From assembly GCF_000729995.1 (NCBI RefSeq), contig NZ_JNFG01000020.1:62001-126000 (forward strand): a stretch of DNA of 64,000 nt, written 5' to 3'. Source of the DNA: Caballeronia sordidicola. Lineage in GTDB: Bacteria; Pseudomonadota; Gammaproteobacteria; Burkholderiales; Burkholderiaceae. Within the stretch, counting starts at the first letter, position 1; the number at the start of each line of letters is the position of its first letter. Made by a program: the position numbers and the translations under genes. Below, in pieces: positions 33,410 to 41,050 of the stretch. The notes below the pieces were generated by a model. It saw only the letters and a list, made by a program, of their open reading frames with translations, did no database searches and was not told the DNA's origin.

Positions 33410-34629
33410 TGCTGCAACTTAACACCGGCGCGCGCCGGGGGCGTTACGATGAATCGCTTCGCGACATCCTGAACATTCAAGCCGCCGATGAAAGCCGCGC
33501 GTGGTTATCGACGTGGGATGGATTGAACGCCGGTCCGACACCGTTGTGGGACTTGCCGGATCTTGCTGTCCGGCTGGGGGTTGGATCGATCAGCGTGAAG
33601 GATGAAGGCCGTCGTTCCCCGCTTGGCAGCTTCAAGGCGCTGGGCGCACCGATCGCGCTGATCCGTTTGATTCGACGCCTTTGGCCCGAGCAGGACTTCG
33701 TCCCGGCGAAGTTAACCGCTGGGCATTACAAGGCGCTGCTGCGGGATTTCACGGTCATCAGCGCGACCGATGGCAACCACGGCCGTGCATTGGCTGCAGC
33801 TGCGCGCAGTATTGGTTGCCGGTGCGTGATCGTGCTGCATCGCCACGTGAACGATGAACGGCGACTCGCGATAGAACAGTTGGGCGCGGAGATCGTGCAG
33901 ATCGACGGCAACTATGACGAGTCGGTGAAGGAGGCCGCGCGTTTGGCGGACGAGCATGGCTGGCACGTCGTCTCCGATACCTCATACGACGGCTATGAAA
34001 CCATCCCGTGCGATGTGATGCAGGGATACGGGACAATCGCAGCCGAAGCAATCGAGCAACGTAGCGAAGGCCTTTATACACATGTGTTCATTCAGGGCGG
34101 AGTGGGCGGACTGGCGGCCGGTGTCGTCAGTTACTTCGCCGAACACTTCGGCGAGCGGCGGCCGTTCTGCGTGATTGTCGAACCGGACCAGGCGGATTGC
34201 CTGTTCCAAAGCGCGGTTAAAGGACAGGCAGCGCTTGCCACCGGCTCCGTCGACTCGATCATGGCAGGGCTTGCTTGCGGAGAAGCGTCGCCGCTGGCGT
34301 GGCGTTTCCTGGCCGTTCTCGCCGATGCCTTCATGACCATTCCCGACGATGCCGCCGTCGATGCCATGCGGATCTTCGCAGCAGGTGCCGAGCGTGATGT
34401 TCCGATTGTGTCGGGGGAGTCGGGCGCAGCCGGTCTTGCGGGACTCATCCAGGCGGGCAGCAGCGCGGAAGATCGCGCTGCGCTGGGACTCGATGAACGC
34501 TCGAACGTCCTGCTGCTGAACACAGAGGGCGCTACTGCGCCGGCGTTGTATCAGCAGTTGGCGGGGTTTCATGCCGATGAGGTGCTAGAGGCGCAGCGGC
34601 GCCGGCTCGCAGTTAGGCAACAACAGTGA
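33409..34629 (+). CDS. Diaminopropionate ammonia-lyase-like PLP enzyme
   Basis: A 406-residue fold-type II PLP enzyme. The PLP lysine lies in RRSPLGSFKALGAP, the substrate-loop motif is SATDGNHGRALA, and the glycine-rich phosphate-binding loop is IQGGVGGLAAG. These match diaminopropionate ammonia-lyase (YgeX/DpaL), which converts 2,3-diaminopropionate to pyruvate and ammonia. The ATG at 33409 shares bases with the upstream stop; a TTG one codon earlier is less likely. The gene's last 17 bases overlap the convergent NDH-2 gene. With the M20 enzyme it suggests use of an N-acyl amino acid; substrate is inferred. Confidence 0.84.
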   Translation: MLQLNTGARRGRYDESLRDILNIQAADESRAWLSTWDGLNAGPTPLWDLPDLAVRLGVGSISVKDEGRRSPLGSFKALGAPIALIRLIRRLWPEQDFVPAKLTAGHYKALLRDFTVISATDGNHGRALAAAARSIGCRCVIVLHRHVNDERRLAIEQLGAEIVQIDGNYDESVKEAARLADEHGWHVVSDTSYDGYETIPCDVMQGYGTIAAEAIEQRSEGLYTHVFIQGGVGGLAAGVVSYFAEHFGERRPFCVIVEPDQADCLFQSAVKGQAALATGSVDSIMAGLACGEASPLAWRFLAVLADAFMTIPDDAAVDAMRIFAAGAERDVPIVSGESGAAGLAGLIQAGSSAEDRAALGLDERSNVLLLNTEGATAPALYQQLAGFHADEVLEAQRRRLAVRQQQ

Positions 34630-35833
34630 CCGCGGGATCGGCCGCGGCGAATGCCGCTGCGCGATCGGCAGCAGGCGGATAGATCCACTCGGTGCAAATC
34701 TGCCGTTTGAGCGCCTTCGCCTCCGTGCCGACGAGCTTGATCTCGCGATCCCACCCTTCGGTATAAACCGCGCCCCACGATCCGAGATCGAGACACGTCA
34801 CATACACCGGCTGCCGATAAGGCAAAAGCGCCACGCTGACCAGATCAGCCGCCACGTTGTGGCCTGCGAACCGGCCCATGTTCATCGCGTGCTGGCATGA
34901 CATGAGTGCGTGATTTCCTAGGTCGTCGGTAGCGGCGAAGGCGACATCGCCGGCGGCGAAGATGTCTTGCGTTCCGGATACACGCAGGTCCGCATCCACA
35001 TGCAAGCGCCCGAGCCGGTCGCGCTCGGCGTCAAGTTTCTTCGTGAGCGCGTTGGCGCGCATACCCGCTGTCCAGATCACCGTCTTTGTATCGATGCGTT
35101 CGCCGGTCGATGTGACGATCCCATCGGTATCGATGGCGCTCACCGCGGTGCCCAGATGCACGGTTATACCGAGTTCGGTCAAAGCTTGCTCAATCACAGG
35201 CCGGGGACCGAGGCCAAGATCCGGGCCTACTGCATCGGCTTGTTCTATCACGATCACGTTGACGGACGTGGTGTTTCCCAACACAGACCGCAAGCGCTCC
35301 GGAAGCTCGGTCGCTATCTCGATGCCTGTGAATCCGCCGCCCACCACGACTACCGTGTTGCGGGCCGGCGTATCAGGTTGATCGGCGAGCTTGCCGAGAT
35401 GCGCCTCGAGAAGCGCGGCGTCCCCGATCTGGTCGATGCTGAACGCGGCCGTAGCCAGGCCCGGCACCGGAGGACGAAAGAGTGAACTTCCGCTCGCCAG
35501 CACGAGCTTGTCATACCGTACTGTGAACGTGTTTCCGTCCGCGCCGATGGCCTCGACTTCGCGGGCCGCCGCACGAATTTCGCTCACGCTGCCCTGAATG
35601 AATCGAACGCCGGTTGCGTCGAAGAGCGGCAACAAGGGCGCTTTCATGCCAAGCGGATTGGACTCGTGAAGACGCGGCCGGACATGCAGCATCGGCTCGG
35701 GTGCAATCAAGACCACTTCGATCCGCTCTCCCGATTTGTTTGCGATGTCCAGCAGGCGAGCCGCACCAAGCGCGCTCCACATACCGGCAAAACCGGCGCC
35801 GACTACCAATATTCTCTTGCCGCTATCAGTCAT
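34613..35833 (-). CDS. NDH-2-like NAD(P)/FAD-dependent oxidoreductase
   Basis: A 406-residue flavoprotein with two dinucleotide-binding loops: VVGAGFAGMWSALGAA near the N-terminus for FAD and VVVVGGGFTGIEIATEL near residue 165 for NAD(P)H, and the C-terminal FAD contact IFAAGDVAF. The pattern is that of type II NADH dehydrogenases, single-subunit enzymes that pass electrons from NADH to quinone without pumping protons, but the C-terminal membrane-binding region is short, so a soluble oxidoreductase role is also possible. It is divergent from an Rrf2 regulator with a perfect palindrome in between. Its 3' end overlaps the ammonia-lyase gene on the other strand. Confidence 0.82.
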   Translation of the reverse strand: MTDSGKRILVVGAGFAGMWSALGAARLLDIANKSGERIEVVLIAPEPMLHVRPRLHESNPLGMKAPLLPLFDATGVRFIQGSVSEIRAAAREVEAIGADGNTFTVRYDKLVLASGSSLFRPPVPGLATAAFSIDQIGDAALLEAHLGKLADQPDTPARNTVVVVGGGFTGIEIATELPERLRSVLGNTTSVNVIVIEQADAVGPDLGLGPRPVIEQALTELGITVHLGTAVSAIDTDGIVTSTGERIDTKTVIWTAGMRANALTKKLDAERDRLGRLHVDADLRVSGTQDIFAAGDVAFAATDDLGNHALMSCQHAMNMGRFAGHNVAADLVSVALLPYRQPVYVTCLDLGSWGAVYTEGWDREIKLVGTEAKALKRQICTEWIYPPAADRAAAFAAADPAVTVVA

Positions 35834-35922
35834 TTTTCGATTCCATTCATTGATCAGGTCATCTCACTTCGACGTCATGCGTTGGGACTGCATGACGAAA
35901 TTAAGAAGTTTTGTCGGTCGCG

Positions 35923-35949
35923 TAACTACGACTATAATTGTCGTAGTTA
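35923..35949. promoter_or_regulatory. Perfect palindromic operator overlapping a -10, NDH-2 / Rrf2 region
   Basis: TAACTACGAC (35923-35932) and GTCGTAGTTA (35940-35949) are exact inverted copies separated by TATAATT. The spacer contains a consensus -10 (TATAAT, 35933-35938) on the plus strand, with TTGTCG 16 bases upstream as a possible -35. A dimer bound here would cover the promoter directly. The neighbouring Rrf2 protein is the obvious ligand. A second, weaker inverted repeat (CTATATA/TATATAG, 36028-36058) lies closer to the Rrf2 gene. Confidence 0.7.
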
Positions 35950-36071
35950 GATTTGGCAAGTACCTACTTCATCTGTCTGTGTTTCGGATACCTGCTGTAA
36001 AGATTGATGTTGCTCGCCATCGGCTGACTATATAAAATGTCAAAACTAGGATATATAGAGTCGGAGATAAG

Positions 36072-36581
36072 ATGAGCCACATCAGTTCGGGCGTCGAATA
36101 CGCGCTGCACTGTCTTTTGTATTTGACCGACGCGCCCGCAGGCGTGGGCGAGGCGAGCGTGCGTGACCTGGCCGAGCTGCAAGGGTTATCGGTTGATTAC
36201 GTCGCCAAGCTTTTCACCAAGCTTCATAAGGCGGGATTGACGGTCGCCACCGAGGGCGCGCGCGGGGGATTCACGCTCGCGCGACCGGCTGAGCGGATTA
36301 CCGTGCTTGACGTCGTGCTGGCTGTCGACGGTCCGAAGCCGCTTTTCGACTGCCGCGAAATTCGCGCACGTTGCGCAATCTTCGGGGATACCGCGCCCAA
36401 ATGGGCGACGAGCGGCACGTGCTCTATTCACGCAGTGATGCTGGACGCCGAGAAGCGCATGAACGAGGTGCTTGAAGCACAGACGCTGGCGAGTCTGGCG
36501 GTGCGAACGGTCGCAAAAGCGCCGCGCACTTATCACACCGATATCGTCAACTGGATCGACAATCGGGCGACCAGCCGTTAA
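36072..36581 (+). CDS. Rrf2-family regulator (possible Fe-S sensor)
   Basis: A 169-residue Rrf2 protein. The N-terminal winged helix includes LAELQGLSVDYVAKLFTKLHKAGL and the wing EGARGGFTLARP. Three cysteines, C94, C101 and C117, lie where IscR and NsrR bind their cluster, but the spacing (6 and 15 residues between them) is wider than in IscR (5 and 5). It may hold an iron-sulphur cluster, or use a thiol switch. It is divergent from the NDH-2-like gene; redox or NO-responsive control of that gene through the palindrome at 35923-35949 is the simple model. Confidence 0.86.
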   Translation: MSHISSGVEYALHCLLYLTDAPAGVGEASVRDLAELQGLSVDYVAKLFTKLHKAGLTVATEGARGGFTLARPAERITVLDVVLAVDGPKPLFDCREIRARCAIFGDTAPKWATSGTCSIHAVMLDAEKRMNEVLEAQTLASLAVRTVAKAPRTYHTDIVNWIDNRATSR

Positions 36582-36609
36582 CTCGGTGTGTAGTGAGCGG
36601 GCTCGGAGG

Positions 36610-37569
36610 CTAGTCCGAGAAACCGCTTTCGAAGGTCTTGCGCAGGTAGGAGACAAACGCTGTCACTGCACGCGGCACATGCGACGCGTAAGGCCGGACG
36701 ATATAAAGCTGTTCAGCGAACCCGCCCTTGGGTTGCCACTCCGGGAGTACCTTGATCAACTGCCCGGCGCGCAGCGCAGCTTGCGCGCTGAAATCGGGTA
36801 GCAGCGCGATACCGAGGTCGTCGAGTGCGGCGTCGCGCAGGGTCTCGCTATTGTTCGCGGAAAACGGCCCGTTGATTGGCACGGTCACGCGCTCGGCTGC
36901 GCTCTTGCGTCCCGTCGCGCGTTCGAAGGTCCAGGCGGGCGCCTCTTGCGCGCGGGGATAGAACAGGCAGTCATGCGCGGCCAGGTCCTGTGGCGTGGCG
37001 GGTGTGCCGCGCCGGCGCAGATACGCTCGCGTCGCTACGATTACCGAGTGAGTCGCGCACAGGGTCCAGGCGACATGTGTTTCCGGTGCGACGGCGCTAT
37101 GACGGATCGCGAGATCGAAACCCTCGCTGGCAAGCGAACTAATGCGGTCCGACACTTCGAGCTGCACGCGTACTTCCGGATTCGCCCGCAGAAACGCCGA
37201 CAGATGCGGCACGAGTTGCTGTCGCGCGAATGCCACCGGGGCGGTGACACGCAGCTCGCCGCGAGCGACGCCCGCCGAATCGCGCACGCCCGCGAAACTT
37301 TGTGCAATACCTTCATATTGATCGCGGGTTTGATCGACCAGACGCTGCCCAGCCTCTGTCAGCCGCACGCTGCGCGTTGTGCGCTGCACCAGCGACACTC
37401 CCGCTGCGCGCTCCAGTTCGGCAATCCGCTGGCTCATGGCAGCCTTGCTCACACCTAGCCGCGTGGCGGCGCGCGTATAGCTGCCTTGCTGCGCGAGAAT
37501 GGTCAGCCAATACAGATGAGTCCAGAGCGCCTCGACGCGTTGCGTTTCCATATCTTCATTGTTCACCAT
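36610..37569 (-). CDS. LysR-family transcriptional regulator
   Basis: A 319-residue LysR protein of the CrgA/DsdC-like group. The DNA-binding helix is SYTRAATRLGVSKAAMSQRIAELERAAG, and the effector domain begins at GELRVTAPVAFARQQLVPHL. The ATG at 37569 is used; ATG at 37551 is also possible and neither has a strong ribosome-binding site. The gene is divergent from methylmalonate-semialdehyde dehydrogenase with 90 bases between, so it probably regulates that gene. ATTGTT/AACAAT arms flank its own start codon (37556-37577), a possible autoregulatory site. Confidence 0.87.
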   Translation of the reverse strand: MVNNEDMETQRVEALWTHLYWLTILAQQGSYTRAATRLGVSKAAMSQRIAELERAAGVSLVQRTTRSVRLTEAGQRLVDQTRDQYEGIAQSFAGVRDSAGVARGELRVTAPVAFARQQLVPHLSAFLRANPEVRVQLEVSDRISSLASEGFDLAIRHSAVAPETHVAWTLCATHSVIVATRAYLRRRGTPATPQDLAAHDCLFYPRAQEAPAWTFERATGRKSAAERVTVPINGPFSANNSETLRDAALDDLGIALLPDFSAQAALRAGQLIKVLPEWQPKGGFAEQLYIVRPYASHVPRAVTAFVSYLRKTFESGFSD

Positions 37570-37659
37570 AGAAAACAATCATTTCAATCATAGCGCCTTT
37601 GCAGACGCGTCTGACGTTCTTACACTCTGAAGACTCCCATCACATTCAGGTGTCACATC

Positions 37660-39171
37660 ATGCAAAGCTTCAGCGATCGCGCGGACGTCGGCCACTTTAT
37701 CGAGGGCCGCCGTGTTCCTGGAACGGGCACGCGTACCCAGCCGATTTTCAATCCCGCGACCGGCAAGGAAGCACGCACGCTGCGTCTGGGCGATGTGGCC
37801 GATGTGGATGCCGCTGTCGCCGCCGCAAAGAAAGCGTTTAGGGGCTGGAGCGAGACGCCGCCGATCCGGCGCGCGCGCGTCATGCTGCGTTTTCTGGAGT
37901 TGATGAATAAACACCGTGACGAGCTCGCCGCGATCATCACCGCCGAGCACGGCAAGGTGTTCAGCGATGCGCAGGGCGAAGTGTCGCGAGGTATCGACGT
38001 AATCGAATTCGCTTGCGGCATTCCGCAGCTTTTGAAGGGCGATTACACCGAGCAGGTATCGACGGGTATCGATAACTGGACGACGCGTCAGGCGCTTGGC
38101 GTTGTGGCTGGCATTACGCCGTTCAACTTCCCGTGCATGGTGCCTTGCTGGATGTTCCCGGTTGCTATCGCTGCGGGTAATGCGTTCGTGCTGAAGCCGA
38201 GTGAGCGTGATCCGTCGGCGTCGTTGTTTATGGCGGGGCTGTTGCAGGAAGCTGGGCTGCCCGATGGTGTGTTCAGCGTGGTGCAAGGCGACAAGGTCGT
38301 GGTCGATGCGCTGCTCGTCCATCCCGATGTGAAAGCCATCAGCTTTGTGGGATCAACGCCGATCGCGAATTACATCTATCAGACCGGTGCGCAGCATGGC
38401 AAGCGCGTGCAGGCGCTTGGCGGCGCGAAGAATCACATGGTGGTGATGCCGGATGCGGATATCGATCAGGCTATCGATGCACTGGTTGGTGCGGGTTATG
38501 GCTCGGCTGGCGAGCGCTGTATGGCGATTTCGGTGGCTGTGCTGGTGGGTGATGTCGCCGATAAGCTGATTCCGCGATTGGCAGAGCGCGCACGTACGCT
38601 GATCGTGAAGAACGGTATGGAGGCTGATGCCGAAATGGGTCCGGTCGTCACGCGTCAAGCGTTGGAACGCATTGAAGGTTATATCGCGCTGGGTGTGGAA
38701 GAGGGTGCTTCGCTGGTTGTTGATGGACGTGGGCTGAAGGTGCCGGGGCATGAAGAAGGCTTCTTCACGGGTGGTACGTTGTTCGACAATGTGACGCCTG
38801 AGATGCGTATTTATAAGGAAGAGATCTTTGGGCCGGTGCTGGCGTGTGTGCGGGTGAAGGACTTTACTGAAGCGGTTGATCTGATCAATGCGCATGAGTT
38901 TGGCAATGGTGTTGCTTGCTATACGCGTGATGGACACATTGCACGCGAGTTCGGACGGCGGATTGAAGTAGGGATGGTGGGGATCAATGTGCCTATTCCC
39001 GTGCCGATGGCTTGGCACGGGTTCGGTGGATGGAAGCGTAGTTTGTTTGGTGACATGCACGCGTATGGCGAGGAAGGCGTGCGGTTCTATACGCGGCAAA
39101 AGTCGATCATGCAGCGGTGGCCGGAAAGCACGGAGAAGGGTGCGGAGTTTGCGATGCCTACGGCGAAGTGA
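37660..39171 (+). CDS. mmsA: CoA-acylating methylmalonate-semialdehyde dehydrogenase
   Basis: A 503-residue aldehyde dehydrogenase. Family marks are FNFPCMVPCWMFP near residue 150, FVGSTPIANYIYQTGA (NAD-binding), the catalytic cysteine in GYGSAGERCMAIS, and the C-terminal PIPVPMAWHGFGGWKRSLFGD, all specific for MmsA/IolA, which turn methylmalonate or malonate semialdehyde into propionyl- or acetyl-CoA in valine and inositol breakdown. No other valine or inositol gene is nearby; a LysR regulator is divergent. GC and codon use at the 3' end drift slightly toward U-rich third positions. A terminator hairpin follows. Confidence 0.92.
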   Translation: MQSFSDRADVGHFIEGRRVPGTGTRTQPIFNPATGKEARTLRLGDVADVDAAVAAAKKAFRGWSETPPIRRARVMLRFLELMNKHRDELAAIITAEHGKVFSDAQGEVSRGIDVIEFACGIPQLLKGDYTEQVSTGIDNWTTRQALGVVAGITPFNFPCMVPCWMFPVAIAAGNAFVLKPSERDPSASLFMAGLLQEAGLPDGVFSVVQGDKVVVDALLVHPDVKAISFVGSTPIANYIYQTGAQHGKRVQALGGAKNHMVVMPDADIDQAIDALVGAGYGSAGERCMAISVAVLVGDVADKLIPRLAERARTLIVKNGMEADAEMGPVVTRQALERIEGYIALGVEEGASLVVDGRGLKVPGHEEGFFTGGTLFDNVTPEMRIYKEEIFGPVLACVRVKDFTEAVDLINAHEFGNGVACYTRDGHIAREFGRRIEVGMVGINVPIPVPMAWHGFGGWKRSLFGDMHAYGEEGVRFYTRQKSIMQRWPESTEKGAEFAMPTAK

Positions 39172-39228
39172 TTTGCTGCCCCAGGTAGTGCGGGGGCGTT
39201 AGCGGCGTAGAAGAATGATCTTCATGCT

Positions 39229-39280
39229 GAGGTCTACACGATGCAAGTCGATGCTTGCTCGGTAGACCTCTTTCGCTTTT
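39229..39280 (+). terminator. Rho-independent terminator between mmsA and the T6SS locus
   Basis: GAGGTCTAC (39229-39237) and GTAGACCTC (39262-39270) form a perfect 9-base-pair stem; inside it GCAAG/CTTGC adds a second stem. The element is followed by TTTCGCTTTT. It lies 57 bases after the mmsA stop and 32 bases before the end of the convergent tssJ gene, and could serve both. Confidence 0.6.
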
Positions 39281-39302
39281 GCGGCTCAACGAATCGAGCT
39301 GT

Positions 39303-39986
39303 TTAGCCGGCTCGTACCCAGTCATCGTGGGACGGGGTTTCCTTTGCTTTTGGCTTTGCTGGTGACGGCGCACCCGGCCTCACAGGTTGTATCGCGTCGG
39401 GACTTGTGTTTTGCGGGGCATTCACCGTTTGGGGTGCGGTTTGCCGCTTGACGATTCTGTCGCCAATACCAGCAACACTCAACGAGCTGTCCCGCACTTC
39501 GACTTTGACCGGATCGGTCTTTTTCCACTGCTTCTTTGGTATCACCAGTTTCCACTTCGAATCCCGCCCGTCATCGCGAAAGAACGCGACAATGCCGACG
39601 TACTCCGCGTCTTCGCTCATCGGCTCACTGACGCTGGCGTTCGCATTAGGCCGAAGCACGAGATCCGTCGACCCAAGCAGGTCAGCCTTCAGCGCGTCCA
39701 TATCATTCGTCTGCAACTGCACGTAGTCGAGTTGATCGAACGCTTGCGGCGTCTTTAGCTGATAGATTCGCACCACGGTCGATAACGATTGTCCCGTGCC
39801 GTTTGTATTCGATGACGACCGGCTGACGAAGTCGACGTTCATGGTTTTAACCTGCGTGGTGAACGCCCATTTCGCTGCATCCACTGTGCCGCTTTTTACT
39901 GCTTGCCCCACCCCGCAGCCCGCGATGGAAAGGATGGCAAACGCCGCAACGGCGAGTTGCATCTGTCGGATCATCGTGCGATTCAT
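39303..39986 (-). CDS. tssJ: T6SS outer-membrane lipoprotein TssJ
   Basis: A 227-residue lipoprotein from the ATG at 39986. The signal ends in the lipobox IAGC with the acylated cysteine at residue 24. The beta-sandwich domain follows, with VRIYQLKTPQAFDQLDYVQL and VGIVAFFRDDGRDSKWKLVIP, the usual SciN/TssJ segments. TssJ docks on the periplasmic tip of TssM and links the membrane complex to the outer membrane. The ~45-residue C-terminal tail, rich in Pro, Ala and Lys, is longer than in canonical TssJ. It is the last gene of the minus arm, 17 bases after tssG. Confidence 0.9.
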   Translation of the reverse strand: MNRTMIRQMQLAVAAFAILSIAGCGVGQAVKSGTVDAAKWAFTTQVKTMNVDFVSRSSSNTNGTGQSLSTVVRIYQLKTPQAFDQLDYVQLQTNDMDALKADLLGSTDLVLRPNANASVSEPMSEDAEYVGIVAFFRDDGRDSKWKLVIPKKQWKKTDPVKVEVRDSSLSVAGIGDRIVKRQTAPQTVNAPQNTSPDAIQPVRPGAPSPAKPKAKETPSHDDWVRAG

Positions 39987-40003
39987 ACTTGCGTTCCATT
40001 GTT

Positions 40004-41050
40004 TTAATGTGTTGACCGTGTGTTCGCGGTGCGACCGTCCCACGTGCCAAGTTGCACACGGGTGGTGGCGCCTGTCGCATAGGGCAGTTCAGCTTGCGCG
40101 AGTTGGCTCGTGTAACCAAGGCTCACTTGGTCCGATGAAAGCTCGGCTTTTGGCATTAGGTCGGGCGCAACATGCATCTCCAAATGCGCGTTCGATTCGT
40201 AGCCGAGGTAGAAGCGCAGCAGCGCCATGATTTCGCTGTGCACTTGACGACCAGGCGTCAGGCCCAACACCGATTCGGCTGTCGTTGGTGCGATCACTAC
40301 GCGTGCACAATTACCTCGATCGTAGAAGCCGCGCCCCAGTACGCAGTTCTCACCTAACGCCGTTGGCTCAAACTGGTTCAACTGAATCCATACCGGATGG
40401 AATTCGGTGACTGTGATGGTCGCATCGGGCACGGCATGTTGCAGGACGCCAGCAAGCCCCTCGGCTGTGCGGGTCCGCTGGCCGGCAAGTCCGAGCATCG
40501 ACAGCAGCTTGCGTGTGCCGACGATCTGCTCGATATCGGCATGTCCGATACCCAATCCCACCAGACTGACCAGGCAGCGCGAGACGTCATCGGTGCCGCC
40601 TTTCTTAAACCCTGCGGGGAATCGATATTTGCGCCACGTCCGATAAAACTGTGTCGCGATTCTGTGATGGAACATGTCCAGAAACGCCGACAACGATTCA
40701 GCGCCGTCACGATTCTGCGCGACTTCGTCGATGAAATACGAAGGCATGCGCGCATCGACGCCGTAGAGCCCGAGGAACGTGGTGCGGATAGCCGGCGGTT
40801 TCGATCTGTCGTCATTGTCGTACTCGACCGCGTCGATTTCCCGATTTGGGAATCCGAGTCGGGCGCGCGAGCGAAAGCGGATTGGCTCGTTTGCCAGTGA
40901 GTCGGTTGAGCCGAGTGATGGTAGATCTGGCGCGGAGAGTTCGATCAGTTCACAAAAGCGCAGGAAGTTCATGCGCGTCGCGTCGCGCAGTAAAGCTGGC
41001 AACAGGACGCGCTCTTCAAGCATTGGAAACTCTCGATGGGGCGCGTTCAA
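40004..41050 (-). CDS. tssG: T6SS baseplate protein TssG
   Basis: A 348-residue baseplate wedge protein that forms a complex with TssF (and TssE and TssK in other systems). Typical stretches are NFLRFCELIE near the start, FLGLYGVDARMPSYFIDE, and HHRIATQFYRTWRKYRFP around residues 120-145. The start overlaps the stop of tssF by 4 bases, as is common for this pair. The length is normal for the family. Confidence 0.93.
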   Translation of the reverse strand: MNAPHREFPMLEERVLLPALLRDATRMNFLRFCELIELSAPDLPSLGSTDSLANEPIRFRSRARLGFPNREIDAVEYDNDDRSKPPAIRTTFLGLYGVDARMPSYFIDEVAQNRDGAESLSAFLDMFHHRIATQFYRTWRKYRFPAGFKKGGTDDVSRCLVSLVGLGIGHADIEQIVGTRKLLSMLGLAGQRTRTAEGLAGVLQHAVPDATITVTEFHPVWIQLNQFEPTALGENCVLGRGFYDRGNCARVVIAPTTAESVLGLTPGRQVHSEIMALLRFYLGYESNAHLEMHVAPDLMPKAELSSDQVSLGYTSQLAQAELPYATGATTRVQLGTWDGRTANTRSTH

